This document shows positions 47,633 to 57,026 of a stretch of DNA of 64,000 nt, piece by piece. The first letter of the stretch is position 1; each line of letters begins with the position of its first letter. Source of the stretch: Betaproteobacteria bacterium Ga0077527 (GTDB lineage: Bacteria > Pseudomonadota > Gammaproteobacteria > Burkholderiales > SG8-41); contig LNDW01000026.1 of the NCBI GenBank assembly GCA_001464815.1, positions 52,358-116,357 of the forward strand. The letters run 5' to 3'. The position numbers and the translations under genes were made by a program. The notes below the pieces were generated by a model. It ran no database searches. It had not been told where the DNA came from and worked only from the letters and a program-made list of their open reading frames with translations.

Positions 47633-48843
47633 TGGCCGGCGGACCACTGGAGGGCGTCACCATCATCGACCTGACCTCGGTGGTGGTCGGTCCGCTGGCA
47701 ACGCAGATCCTCGCCGACCACGGTGCGGAAGTGATCAAGGTCGAAACCAAATCCGGCGACCTGATCCGCAACATGAACGGCAAGTCGGTGACGCCGGGCA
47801 TGGGCGCGAAATTCCTGCACCTGAACCGCAACAAGCGTTCGATCGTGCTCGACCTCAAGCACCCGGACGGTTACGCCGCCCTGATGAAACTGGTCGCGAA
47901 AGCCGACGTCCTGGTGTGGAATGTGCGCCCGCCGGCGATGGCGCGGCTGAAGCTGTCATACGAAGACGTACGCAAGGTCAATCCCGGCATCATCTACTGC
48001 GGCATGTTCGGCTTCGGCCAGGACGGCCGCTACCGCGACAAGCCGGCCTACGACACCATCATCCAGGGCTCCTCCGGCATGGCGGCGCTGCACCACCGCG
48101 CCACCGGTGAGCCGCGCTTCGTGCCGATGGTGGTGGCCGACAAGACCGTGGGCCTGATCGCGGTGCAGATGATTGCGATGGCGCTCTACCGCAAGGCAAA
48201 GACCGGCGAAGGCTGCTCGATCCAGATTCCGATGTTCGAGAACTTCGTCAAGTTCGTGCTTGAAGAGCACATGTACCTGAAGACCTTCGACCCTCCGCTG
48301 GGCGAGACCGGCGATCCGCGGCTGCTCGATCCTCTGGGCAAGCCGATCCCGACCAAGGACGGCTGGATCAGCATCTCGGCCAACACCAACGACCAGGCCT
48401 TCTCCTTCTTCAAGGCCATCGGCCAGCCGGAACTCAAGGACGATCCGCGTTTCAGCAGCGTGCAGGCGCGGTTCGCCAACGTGAAGGCCTATTTCGAAGT
48501 GCGCATGGCGGCACTCAAGGGCAGGACCACCGCCGAATGGCTGGAAATCTTCGATGCCGCCGACGTGCCGGCGATGCCCTATCACACGCTGGACAGCGTG
48601 ATCGAGGATCCGCACCTGCAGGACATCGGCTTTTTCGAGATGAACACCCACCCGACCGAAGGCCGTATCCGCGAAATGCGTTTGCCAAACCAGTGGTCCT
48701 GCGGTGTGCGCGAAGGCCGCAGCCCCGCGCCGAAACTCGGCGAGCAAAGCGTGGACATCCTGCGCGAGGCCGGTCTGTCAGCCGCCGACATCCAAAAGCT
48801 CATCGAAGCGGGCGTTACCGTGGACGGTCGCTTGAAACCTTAG
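47632..48843 (+). CDS. Type III (CaiB/BaiF) CoA-transferase
   Basis: The 403 residues show IIDLTSVVVGPLATQILADHGAEVIKVE, LDLKHPDGYAALMKLVAKADV, and the catalytic Asp170 in MVVADKTVGLIAVQM. The C-terminal APKLGEQSVDILREAGL follows. The ATG at 47632 overlaps the stop of the MaoC-like gene. Together they may act on a CoA-linked dicarboxylate: transferase for activation, hydratase for water addition. The next gene is a TTT binding protein 23 bases away. Confidence 0.92.
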   Translation: MAGGPLEGVTIIDLTSVVVGPLATQILADHGAEVIKVETKSGDLIRNMNGKSVTPGMGAKFLHLNRNKRSIVLDLKHPDGYAALMKLVAKADVLVWNVRPPAMARLKLSYEDVRKVNPGIIYCGMFGFGQDGRYRDKPAYDTIIQGSSGMAALHHRATGEPRFVPMVVADKTVGLIAVQMIAMALYRKAKTGEGCSIQIPMFENFVKFVLEEHMYLKTFDPPLGETGDPRLLDPLGKPIPTKDGWISISANTNDQAFSFFKAIGQPELKDDPRFSSVQARFANVKAYFEVRMAALKGRTTAEWLEIFDAADVPAMPYHTLDSVIEDPHLQDIGFFEMNTHPTEGRIREMRLPNQWSCGVREGRSPAPKLGEQSVDILREAGLSAADIQKLIEAGVTVDGRLKP

Positions 48844-48866
48844 CCAGCCGCCCCAAGAGGATAAAA

Positions 48867-49850
48867 TTGAATAAAATCAAATACTTAATAATTGTCGCCA
48901 TGCTGGCAGGATGGCCCGCTGCAACACCCGCCCTCGCCCAGGGTGCAGCAAACTATCCGGTGAAGCCGGTGCGCTTCATTGCGCCCTTCCCGCCCGGCGG
49001 CAGCACCGACCTGCTGGCGCGGCTGGTGGCGCAGAAACTGACCGAAGCCTGGGGCCAGCAGGTACTTGTCGAGAACCGCGGCGGTGCCGCCGGCACCATC
49101 GGCGTTGAAATCGCCGCACGCGCCGCACCCGACGGCTACACCATCGTGATGGGCCATGTCGGCACCTTCGGCGTCAACCCGACGCTGTATCCGAAGCTGC
49201 CCTATGACGCGGTCAAGGACTTCGCGCCGGTCACCGTGCTCGCCACGGTGCCCAACGCCATGGCGGTGCATCCCTCGCTGCCGGTGAAAACCGCACGCGA
49301 CTTCATCACGCTGGCGAAGGCCCGCCCCGGTGAGCTGCTCTACGCCTCGGGCGGCAGCGGCAGCGCCTCGCACCTCGCCGGCGAGTATTTCAAGCTGATG
49401 ACCAAAATCAACATGGTGCATGTGCCGTACAAGGGCACCGCGCCGGCAATGGCGAGCATGATCTCCGGCGAGACCACGATGACCATCACCGGCATGGTCG
49501 CGCTGGGGCCGCACGTCAAATCCGGGCGGCTCAAGCTGCTGGGCGTGGCTACGATGAAACGGCTGGCGATCGCGCCTAACGTGCCGACCATCGATGAAAG
49601 CGGCGTGCCCGGCTACGAGGCCAACCAGTGGTACGGGGTGCTCACCCAGGCCGCGGTGCCGCGCGACATCGTGACGAAACTGCACGCCGACATCGTCAAG
49701 GTGATGGCGCGCGCCGACGTCAGGGACCGCCTCGCCGCCGACGGTGCCGAAGCCGTGGCCAATACGCCGGAACAGTTCGCCGCGCACATCAAATCCGAAA
49801 TTGCGCGCTGGGCGCCGGTGGTGAAAGCTTCCGGGGCGAAACCGGATTAA
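48867..49850 (+). CDS. TTT-family (Bug) substrate-binding protein
   Basis: The 327 residues, starting from TTG at 48867 with AGAGGA in front, give a signal peptide MNKIKYLIIVAMLAGWPAAT ending ALAQG. Bug motifs are RFIAPFPPGGSTDLLAR, VENRGGAAGTIG and VHVPYKGTAPAMASM. It shares its operon with the dioxygenase, hydratase and CoA-transferase genes. Confidence 0.9.
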   Translation: MNKIKYLIIVAMLAGWPAATPALAQGAANYPVKPVRFIAPFPPGGSTDLLARLVAQKLTEAWGQQVLVENRGGAAGTIGVEIAARAAPDGYTIVMGHVGTFGVNPTLYPKLPYDAVKDFAPVTVLATVPNAMAVHPSLPVKTARDFITLAKARPGELLYASGGSGSASHLAGEYFKLMTKINMVHVPYKGTAPAMASMISGETTMTITGMVALGPHVKSGRLKLLGVATMKRLAIAPNVPTIDESGVPGYEANQWYGVLTQAAVPRDIVTKLHADIVKVMARADVRDRLAADGAEAVANTPEQFAAHIKSEIARWAPVVKASGAKPD

Positions 49851-49903
49851 ACGCCTTCGGGCATAATGTCGGCATCAAAATCCTGCAGATCATGGAGAAC
49901 CTT

Positions 49904-50731
49904 ATGCAAGCGCAAGCCCGTCACACCCTGCTCGCCGTTTCGCTGATCACAGCGCTGCTGCCGGGCATTGCCGCGGCGCAGACCAAACCCGCCGCCGAAT
50001 TCACGCCCCAGGTTGGCCAGGCCGGCAAGGACGTGATCTGGGTACCGACGCCGAAAAGCCTGGTCGAGAAAATGCTGAAAATGGCCGACGTGAAACCGGG
50101 TGAGATCGTCTATGACCTGGGCTCCGGCGACGGCATCACCGTGATCACCGCGGCCAAGCAGTTCGGCGCCGTGGCCACCGGTGTCGAATACAACCCGGAC
50201 ATGGTCGAACTGTCAAAACGCAACGCGCAGAAGGAAGGCGTCGCCGACAAGGCGCAATTCATCCGCGGCGACATCTTCGCCACCGATTTCAGCAAGGCCA
50301 GCGTGGTCACGATGTACCTGCTGCCGTACCTGAACCTGAAGCTGCGCCCGACCATCCTTGACATGAAGCCGGGCACACGCGTGGTCTCCCACGCCTTCAC
50401 CATGGACGACTGGGCGCCGGAACAGGTCGATTCCTCCGAGGGCCGCACCGCCTATCTGTGGATCGTGCCGGCGAAGATCGAGGGCACCTGGAAAATGGAC
50501 AAGGGCAGCCTCGAGCTGAAACAGAAATTCCAGGAAGTCAGCGGTGTCTACCGCAGCGGCGACGGCATCAGCCACCGCGTCACCAGCACCAACCTGCGCG
50601 GCGACCAGATCAGTTTCGCGGTCGGTTCCGCCCTCTACACCGGCCGTGTCAGCGGCCCGGTGATGCAGGGCATGGTGCGCGCCAAGGCCGACGCGCCGGC
50701 CACCTCGTGGAGCGCGACGCTGGTCAAATAA
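49904..50731 (+). CDS. SAM-dependent methyltransferase with signal peptide
   Basis: From the ATG at 49904 (GGAG six bases ahead) the product is 275 residues. It starts with a clear signal sequence ending LPGIAAAQ. A class I methyltransferase core has YDLGSGDGITVITAAKQFG (about 70-88), VEYNPDMVELSKRNA and YLLPYLNLKLRPTIL. This resembles the FAM173-like lysine methyltransferase group. A C-terminal extension of about 100 residues follows. Export of an SAM-using enzyme is puzzling, since SAM is not known in the periplasm, so membrane anchoring or an uncleaved signal is possible. The gap to the preceding TTT gene is 53 bases. Confidence 0.8.
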   Translation: MQAQARHTLLAVSLITALLPGIAAAQTKPAAEFTPQVGQAGKDVIWVPTPKSLVEKMLKMADVKPGEIVYDLGSGDGITVITAAKQFGAVATGVEYNPDMVELSKRNAQKEGVADKAQFIRGDIFATDFSKASVVTMYLLPYLNLKLRPTILDMKPGTRVVSHAFTMDDWAPEQVDSSEGRTAYLWIVPAKIEGTWKMDKGSLELKQKFQEVSGVYRSGDGISHRVTSTNLRGDQISFAVGSALYTGRVSGPVMQGMVRAKADAPATSWSATLVK

Positions 50732-50745
50732 ACCCGCGGCGCGGC

Positions 50746-52425
50746 TCAGGGCACGACCACCGGGCCGCGCGCGTAGTCAAGATCGGCAGGGCGCATCAGC
50801 CGGTACACCGGCACCTCGGCCGGCGCGGCTATGGTCGCCGGCGAACCTTTCTTGTCCACCGGGATCATGCCGAAGGACACAAAGCTGCTCGGCGATTCCG
50901 GCTCCAGCGCCACCGCCACCACATTGGCATTGGCCTGCGCCATCGGAAACACATAACTCCCGGCGGGAAAGCGCACGGTTTTCGTCTGCACTTCGGTTTC
51001 AACCTGGTGGGTGATGCGGCCTTCGACAAAGGTCGCGCTGGCACGGCGCTCGGTGACCTGATAGGTCTCGACCTCCAGCTCCACCGGCGCGGCGAGGCGG
51101 CGTACCTGCACCCCCGAAACCATCAGCCGTTCCGCCACGTCATGAAACACCGGCGGCACGATATAGGCCCAGGGCCGCTGGCGCGCGATCTCCGCCTTCA
51201 CATTCAGTGAATCCGACCAGTCGACCTCGATCACTTTCAATTCGCCGCTGACCGGATCGAGCATGTCGAGTTTTTGTTTGACCACCGGACTGCGCAGGCG
51301 CACCGCCACCGTGTCACCAGGCTGCGGATTCGCGCCGCGCTTCACCGTTTCGGCGCGGGCCAGCGCCACCGTATCCATCAGCTCTCGGGCATGGTCCGCA
51401 GCGGTCTGCAGCAGGCTGCCGGTGGACACCACATGGCTGTGCACGCGGCGCAGGAAGCTGTCGCGGCCGATGCCGACGCCACGGCTTTCGATCAGGAAGG
51501 ACACCGCGTGCTGCAGGCCGGCGAAGTTGCGGCCGATGTCGGGCGTGGTGCCGCCCATCGACACCAGCTGGCTCTTCATGTTGTAGCTGGTGGTGTAGTA
51601 CCAGAAATGGCTGTAGCCGGCGCGGTTGGCGGACTCGCGCACCGCGCCAAGGAATTTGCCGTCGGCGAGCGCAGTCAGCGCGGGATGCACGTTGGGGTTG
51701 GTGGCGTACTGCACCAGCAGGTCATAGGACTGGAGCACACCGAACTTCTCGATCCAGCGCGTGGCGACGCTGAACTCGTGGGCATCGACAAACACATGCG
51801 GCTCGAACTCGTTGACCAGGCGATGCAGCGCGCGGGTCTCCGGCAGGTCGACCTTGACGTGGTCGCGGTTGATGTCGGTATTGGCGTAAGGAGAGCGGCG
51901 GAAGTAGTACGCACCATCAGGACTGGAATGCGGAATGATCACCACCGTGAGGCGGTCAAGCAGCGGGCGCAGTGATCCGAGCGCCAGTTCGCGCGCCAGC
52001 ACCAGCATCGCCTCGCCGCCGGCCGGCTCGTTGCCATGCTGCAGGCCGGCGAGCACCACCACCGGCCGGCCGAGGCGCTTCGCCTCGCCGCCGCTGCGAA
52101 CCCGCTCCGAGGACAGCACCAGCGCCGGTATCGCGCGGCCCTCCTGCGAGGTGCCGATGCGCCGCACCTGCACGGTATCGGCACGGCGCCGCAGTTGCTC
52201 GACATACGCGAGCATTTCCTCATGCGAGGTGAAATCGCTGCGGCCCGCGCGCAGACCCGGGGTGTCATAACCGATGCCGGGATCGGGATAGCGTTTGCGC
52301 ACCTCGGCGCTTTGCTGGTAGACGCGCGAGGGGTCGAACTGGGCCTGGGCGGCGGGCGCAGCTGCAAGCGCCGCCAGCGGCAGCATCACGGTTGCGGCAA
52401 AACGGGCTGCGGAACGGCGGATCAT
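50746..52425 (-). CDS. M14-family zinc metallopeptidase, exported
   Basis: The 559-residue protein has a signal peptide (MIRRSAARFAATVMLPLAAL, ending AQAQ). A peptidase M14 carboxypeptidase-like domain follows, with the zinc ligands His130 and Glu133 in QHGNEPAGGE and His216 in VDAHEF. A substrate-binding region NTDINRDHV lies between them. A C-terminal beta-rich part of about 250 residues has no name. It is expected to act on peptides or peptidoglycan in the periplasm. GGAG stands ahead of the ATG at 52425; the longer frame is rejected. It converges with the methyltransferase gene. Confidence 0.86.
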   Translation of the reverse strand: MIRRSAARFAATVMLPLAALAAAPAAQAQFDPSRVYQQSAEVRKRYPDPGIGYDTPGLRAGRSDFTSHEEMLAYVEQLRRRADTVQVRRIGTSQEGRAIPALVLSSERVRSGGEAKRLGRPVVVLAGLQHGNEPAGGEAMLVLARELALGSLRPLLDRLTVVIIPHSSPDGAYYFRRSPYANTDINRDHVKVDLPETRALHRLVNEFEPHVFVDAHEFSVATRWIEKFGVLQSYDLLVQYATNPNVHPALTALADGKFLGAVRESANRAGYSHFWYYTTSYNMKSQLVSMGGTTPDIGRNFAGLQHAVSFLIESRGVGIGRDSFLRRVHSHVVSTGSLLQTAADHARELMDTVALARAETVKRGANPQPGDTVAVRLRSPVVKQKLDMLDPVSGELKVIEVDWSDSLNVKAEIARQRPWAYIVPPVFHDVAERLMVSGVQVRRLAAPVELEVETYQVTERRASATFVEGRITHQVETEVQTKTVRFPAGSYVFPMAQANANVVAVALEPESPSSFVSFGMIPVDKKGSPATIAAPAEVPVYRLMRPADLDYARGPVVVP

Positions 52426-52520
52426 GGGCAACTCCAAAGAATGATTCACGGCCATTAAACCATCGCCGCCGCCCCGCGACAAACCGCGGGAACCGCAGAG
52501 GCATGGGCTGTAACGGAGGC

Positions 52521-52526
52521 TATAAT
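52521..52526 (+). promoter_or_regulatory. Candidate -10 box for the 3-hydroxyacyl-CoA dehydrogenase-like gene
   Basis: A perfect TATAAT lies 48 bases upstream of the ATG at 52574, in the 148-base divergent gap. No convincing -35 is seen. Confidence 0.35.
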
Positions 52527-52573
52527 CTTTGTTGATTCCCCGTCGCATCAAACCCGCACAAAAGGATTTCCCC

Positions 52574-53497
52574 ATGTCCGCATCACCCCGGCATGCCGTC
52601 GTCATCGGCGGCGGCATCATGGGTGGCGATATCGCCACCGTTTTCGCGGCCCACGGCTGGCAGGTTCACGTGATGAGCCCGTCGCAGAAAACCCGCGACG
52701 CGCTGCCGGCGCGTACCGCAGCCGGCCTTGGCAAGCTCGGTGCACCAGAGAGCTGCCGTGCCGCGGTGCGCAGCTACGCCGACCTGAAATCCATTCCCTG
52801 GGCCCAGGTGGATATCGTGGTCGAGGCCGCAAGCGAAGATCTGGCGCTGAAACAGAAGCTGTTTGCCGAGATCGAGGCCCTGGCCAAACCGGACATTCCG
52901 CTGACCAGCAACACCTCGAATTTCCCGATCGGCGACATTTCGAAGGGCCTGAAACACCCGCAGCGTGTCGCCGGCCTGCACTTTTTCATGCCGGCCCACC
53001 TGGTGCCGCTGGTCGAGGTGGTCAGCTCGCCGCTGACCGATGCCGCGCTGGCGCAGTCGCTGGTGCAATTGCTGAAGGACCTGAACAAGGCGCCGATCTG
53101 GGTCAAAAAGGACGTGCCCGGCTTTGTCGGCAACCGCCTGCAGCACGCGATGATGCGTGAAGCGCTGTATCTGATCGCCGACGGCGTCACCGATGCCGAG
53201 GGCATCGACACCGCGGTGCGTCAGGGTTTCGGTTTCCGGTTTATCGCCTGCGGCCCGATGATGCAGAAGGAAATGTCGGGCTGGGATACCAACTACGCCG
53301 TCGGTGAAGCCCTCTATCCGCACCTGCACACCGAACAGGTGCCGCCACAATTCCTCAAGGACATGGTGTCCAAGGGCCGCCTCGGCATGAAGGTCAAGGC
53401 CGGCATGTGGGAATGGGATGACGAAAAAATCGCGAAGGAAAAATCACGCATCGAGCGCGCCCTGCAATCCGGCTTCGCCATCCTGCGCGCGGATTGA
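52574..53497 (+). CDS. 3-Hydroxyacyl-CoA dehydrogenase family protein (NAD-binding)
   Basis: The 307 residues have the Rossmann start VVIGGGIMGGDIATVFAAHG. The catalytic region is SNTSNFPIGDISKGL and HFFMPAHLVPLVEVV, with the His of the His-Glu pair, then KDVPGFVGNRLQHAMMREAL. A C-terminal helical domain follows. This is the FadB-like/L-gulonate-dehydrogenase-like stand-alone family, so its substrate may be a 3-hydroxyacyl-CoA or a 3-hydroxyacid. AAAGGA lies ahead of the ATG. The DUF748 gene starts 14 bases downstream. Confidence 0.87.
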   Translation: MSASPRHAVVIGGGIMGGDIATVFAAHGWQVHVMSPSQKTRDALPARTAAGLGKLGAPESCRAAVRSYADLKSIPWAQVDIVVEAASEDLALKQKLFAEIEALAKPDIPLTSNTSNFPIGDISKGLKHPQRVAGLHFFMPAHLVPLVEVVSSPLTDAALAQSLVQLLKDLNKAPIWVKKDVPGFVGNRLQHAMMREALYLIADGVTDAEGIDTAVRQGFGFRFIACGPMMQKEMSGWDTNYAVGEALYPHLHTEQVPPQFLKDMVSKGRLGMKVKAGMWEWDDEKIAKEKSRIERALQSGFAILRAD

Positions 53498-53511
53498 CGC
53501 TCCCCCCGGAC

Positions 53512-56500
53512 ATGAACAAAGCCGCCGACATCGCCCGCAGGCTCCGCCTGTTTGCAGTTTCCACGCTGGGCATCACGCTCGGTGCGCTGCTGCTCACCTA
53601 CACCCTGGCCGGTTTTTTCGCCGCGCCCTGGCTGCTGCGCCAGCAGTTGCCGAAACTGATCAGCGAGCAGCTCGGCGCCAAGGCAACGGTCGGTGACGTC
53701 CGCATCAACCCGCTGCTGTTCAAGGTCGAGGTGGAGGAACTCGCCATCGCAGAAAATGACGGGCTGCGCGCCTTCGAAATCGGATCACTGCGCGTCGATT
53801 TTGAACTGAGCAGCCTGCTGCGCTGGGCGTGGACCTTCCGTGAAATTCGCATCGACAAGCCGGTAATCCACGCCGACCTTGATGCCGGCGAGAACCTGAA
53901 CCTGGCACGCCTGTTCGCGCCGCGTGCCAATGCCGGCGAAGAAAAACCCAAGGGCGACGGCAAGCTGCCGCGGCTTGTGATCCAGAACCTGGCGATCAGC
54001 AACGGCGCCCTCCGCTTCACCGATAACACACTGGAACCGGCGGCGAAAACCCAGCTCGATCCGGTCAATTTCGAAATCCACGACGTCTCCACACTCCCTG
54101 ATCATGACGGCAACCACCGTCTCGGCGCGCGCCTGCCCGGCGGCGGCAGCCTGCTGTGGGAAGGCCGGCTGTCGCTGGCGCCGATCGAATCCGTCGCCAA
54201 AATCACGCTGACCGACGCCAAACTCTCCACGCTGTGGCAATTCGTACGCGACCATCTGACCATCGCCGAGCCCGGCGGCAGTTATGGCCTGAGCCTGCGT
54301 TACCGCATGGGATACAGCGGTGGCAAACCCTCGTTCAGCGTCAGCGAACTCGGGTTCACGCTGCAGGACCTGCTGGTCGCGCAGGCCGGCAACAGCACGC
54401 CGCTGGTCCAGCTCGGCAGCTTCGCGCTCGAGGACGGCCGGTTTGAGCTGGACACACGCACGCTCGCATTCAGCAACATCCGCGTCGCGGACGGCGCATT
54501 GAACGTCACACTCGACCAGGACGGGGTGCCGAATCTGGCACAACTGCTGCGCAACACCACGCCTTCAACAGCGGCAAAACCTCCCGCCGCCGATGCTGCG
54601 GCTCCGGCTTCCAGGCAGGCAGAACCTGCGGCACAACCCTGGCTGGTTGAGCTGCCACAGATCAGCGTCGGCCCGCTTGCGCTGAACCTGCAGGACAACA
54701 GCCGGGCCACGCCGCTGAACGCGACAGCCGCGCGCATCGAGGCCATGCTGGCCGCCCGCCTGTCCGTCGGCAGTACCACACAGGTCAGCGTGGAAAATGC
54801 CGCGCTGAAAATCCGCGATGTCGTGATCAAGTCGGCCGACCAGCAGGAACCGCCGGTCACGCTGGCCGAGGCCGAGCTCGCCGGCGGCGCGTTTGACCTG
54901 CAGGCACAGACCATACGTGTGGCGCTGGTGCGGTTCAGCGGCGGCCGCACCTCGCTGTTCCGTGACGCCCAGGGCAAGGTGCACCTGGTGAGCATGCTGA
55001 CCCCGCTGAAGGAAAAACCGCTGCAGAAAGCCGGTTTTGCCACCACCATCGACCGCGTCGAATTCCTGAATTACGCCATTGCCCTGTCCGACCAGGGTTT
55101 CCAGCCGCCGCTCGCCTACGATCTCGAACAGGTCAACCTCACGGCGAGCCGCCTTGGCAATCCGCCCAAGGGCGCCAGCCCGGTGGAACTGTCGCTGAAA
55201 GTCAAACAGGGCGGCACGCTGAAAGCGAAGGGCACGCTCGACCTGTTGCGCGAAACCGCCGATATCCGCCTCGAACTCACGCAACTGGCGCTGACGCCGC
55301 TGGATACCGTGCTCAAGCGCGACACCACGCTGACCCTCGCCTCGGGCAGCGCTGGCGCTGCAGGCCGCGTGCAGTGGAACGGCAAGAAGGGGCCGACCGC
55401 AGTGCGCTACAGCGGCAATGCCGTCATTGACGCGCTTGAACTGCGCACGGCGGTCGATCGTGAACGCATGCTCGGCTGGAAACAGCTTGCCGTGTCCGAA
55501 ATCGATGCCGACCTCGGCGAGAACCGCGTCGGCATCGCGCATGTCGGTCTGAGCCAGCCTTATGTACGGTTGCTGATCAACAAGGACAAGTCGACCAACC
55601 TTGCCACGATCCGCCGGGCGGCGCCGGCAGCAACCACCGCAACACCAACCGCTGCTGCAACAACCGCACCCGTAACAACTCCTTCATCATCGGCTCCGGC
55701 TCCGGCTGCCGCTGAAACCCCGGTTATGGCGGTGAACGTTGAACGGGTCAGTATCGAAGGCGGCTCGATGGATTTTGCCGACCTGAGCCTGGTGCTGCCC
55801 TTCGCCACCTTCATCAAGGATCTCAACGGCTCGGCGAGCGGGCTGTCCTCGTCGCCGGATTCGAGAGCCAGCCTCAAGCTCGAAGGCGGCATCGCCGACT
55901 ACGGTCTGGCCCGCGCAGAGGGCACGATCCAGCCCTTCGCGCCGAAAAAATTCACAGACATCGCGGTCACCTTCCGCAACGTCGAACTGATGCCGATGAC
56001 GCCGTACACCGCGACTTTTGCCGGCCGCCGCATCGCCTCGGGCAAGCTGTCGCTGGATCTGCAGTACAAGGTCGACAACAGCAAACTCGCCGGCAACAAC
56101 AAGCTGCTGCTTGACAAGTTCACACTCGGCGAACGCGTCGAAAGCCCGACCGCGGTCAGTCTGCCGTTGGACCTTGCGATCGCGCTGCTCACCGACAGCA
56201 AGGGCCAGATCGACCTCGCGCTGCCGGTATCCGGCGACGTCGATAACCCGGAGTTCAGCTACGGCCACCTGGTCTGGCAGGCGATCCGCACCGTACTCAC
56301 ACGCATCGTCACCGCGCCGTTCCGCGCGCTGGGTGCGCTGTTCGGCGGGAATGCCGAAACGCTGGGCGACATTGTGTTCGATGCCGGTGGCTCACGCGTG
56401 CTGCCGACCGAGCAGGAGAAGCTGCGCCGGGTCGCCGAAGGTCTGGAAAAGCGGCCTCAGCTCAAGTTGCAGGTGCAGGGTACCTGGCACAAGGATATTG

Positions 56501-56982
56501 ATGCACGGGCATTACGCGCGGCAGCGGTGCGCGCCGACCTCGCCTCACGCGAAGGCACGCGACTCTCACCGGGTGAGGATCCGGGACCGGTCGGCTTCGA
56601 CAATGCGAAGACACAACGCGCGCTGGAGCAGATGCTTGAAGCCCGCGCCGGCGGCAATGCGGTTACGCAGTTCGTGGAGGCCTATCGCAAGAGCGGTGGC
56701 CGTGAAGCCCCGAGAGTGAACGCCGCGCTGGCGCTGGTCGGGCGCGGCGCCGGCGACCGCGAGCTTTACATAGCGATACACCAGCGCTTGGTCGAGCTGC
56801 AACCGCTGCCGGCAACCGCCCTCGCCGATCTGGCAAAGGCCCGCGCCGAAGCAATCACTGCGGCGCTGGTGAAAACACTGAAGTTCGACCCGGCACGGCT
56901 TTCGGGCAAAGCCGCAGATGCGGTGGACGAAGCCGCGAAAAATGGTGTGCCGGCCAAACTCTCCTTCGAGCCCCTGAAGTAA
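53512..56982 (+). CDS. Large DUF748 / AsmA-like protein with OmpA-like C-terminal part
   Basis: The 1156-residue protein has one N-terminal transmembrane helix (about 14-36). The body is a long repetitive beta-strand region resembling AsmA/DUF748 proteins, thought to form lipid-conducting bridges between inner and outer membrane. A long Ala/Thr/Pro-rich insert (about residues 700-735) is probably disordered. A segment near the C-terminus (LGDIVFDAGGSRVLPTEQE ... ALRAAAVRADL) resembles an OmpA-like peptidoglycan-binding fold. The ATG at 53512 has a weak ribosome site; the frame begins at a TTG (53494). It may be cotranscribed with the dehydrogenase-like gene. Confidence 0.82.
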   Translation: MNKAADIARRLRLFAVSTLGITLGALLLTYTLAGFFAAPWLLRQQLPKLISEQLGAKATVGDVRINPLLFKVEVEELAIAENDGLRAFEIGSLRVDFELSSLLRWAWTFREIRIDKPVIHADLDAGENLNLARLFAPRANAGEEKPKGDGKLPRLVIQNLAISNGALRFTDNTLEPAAKTQLDPVNFEIHDVSTLPDHDGNHRLGARLPGGGSLLWEGRLSLAPIESVAKITLTDAKLSTLWQFVRDHLTIAEPGGSYGLSLRYRMGYSGGKPSFSVSELGFTLQDLLVAQAGNSTPLVQLGSFALEDGRFELDTRTLAFSNIRVADGALNVTLDQDGVPNLAQLLRNTTPSTAAKPPAADAAAPASRQAEPAAQPWLVELPQISVGPLALNLQDNSRATPLNATAARIEAMLAARLSVGSTTQVSVENAALKIRDVVIKSADQQEPPVTLAEAELAGGAFDLQAQTIRVALVRFSGGRTSLFRDAQGKVHLVSMLTPLKEKPLQKAGFATTIDRVEFLNYAIALSDQGFQPPLAYDLEQVNLTASRLGNPPKGASPVELSLKVKQGGTLKAKGTLDLLRETADIRLELTQLALTPLDTVLKRDTTLTLASGSAGAAGRVQWNGKKGPTAVRYSGNAVIDALELRTAVDRERMLGWKQLAVSEIDADLGENRVGIAHVGLSQPYVRLLINKDKSTNLATIRRAAPAATTATPTAAATTAPVTTPSSSAPAPAAAETPVMAVNVERVSIEGGSMDFADLSLVLPFATFIKDLNGSASGLSSSPDSRASLKLEGGIADYGLARAEGTIQPFAPKKFTDIAVTFRNVELMPMTPYTATFAGRRIASGKLSLDLQYKVDNSKLAGNNKLLLDKFTLGERVESPTAVSLPLDLAIALLTDSKGQIDLALPVSGDVDNPEFSYGHLVWQAIRTVLTRIVTAPFRALGALFGGNAETLGDIVFDAGGSRVLPTEQEKLRRVAEGLEKRPQLKLQVQGTWHKDIDARALRAAAVRADLASREGTRLSPGEDPGPVGFDNAKTQRALEQMLEARAGGNAVTQFVEAYRKSGGREAPRVNAALALVGRGAGDRELYIAIHQRLVELQPLPATALADLAKARAEAITAALVKTLKFDPARLSGKAADAVDEAAKNGVPAKLSFEPLK

Positions 56983-57026
56983 CAACTTGGGTAAGCGATA
57001 AACGCGGGGCGCGCCTTTCCGCAGGA

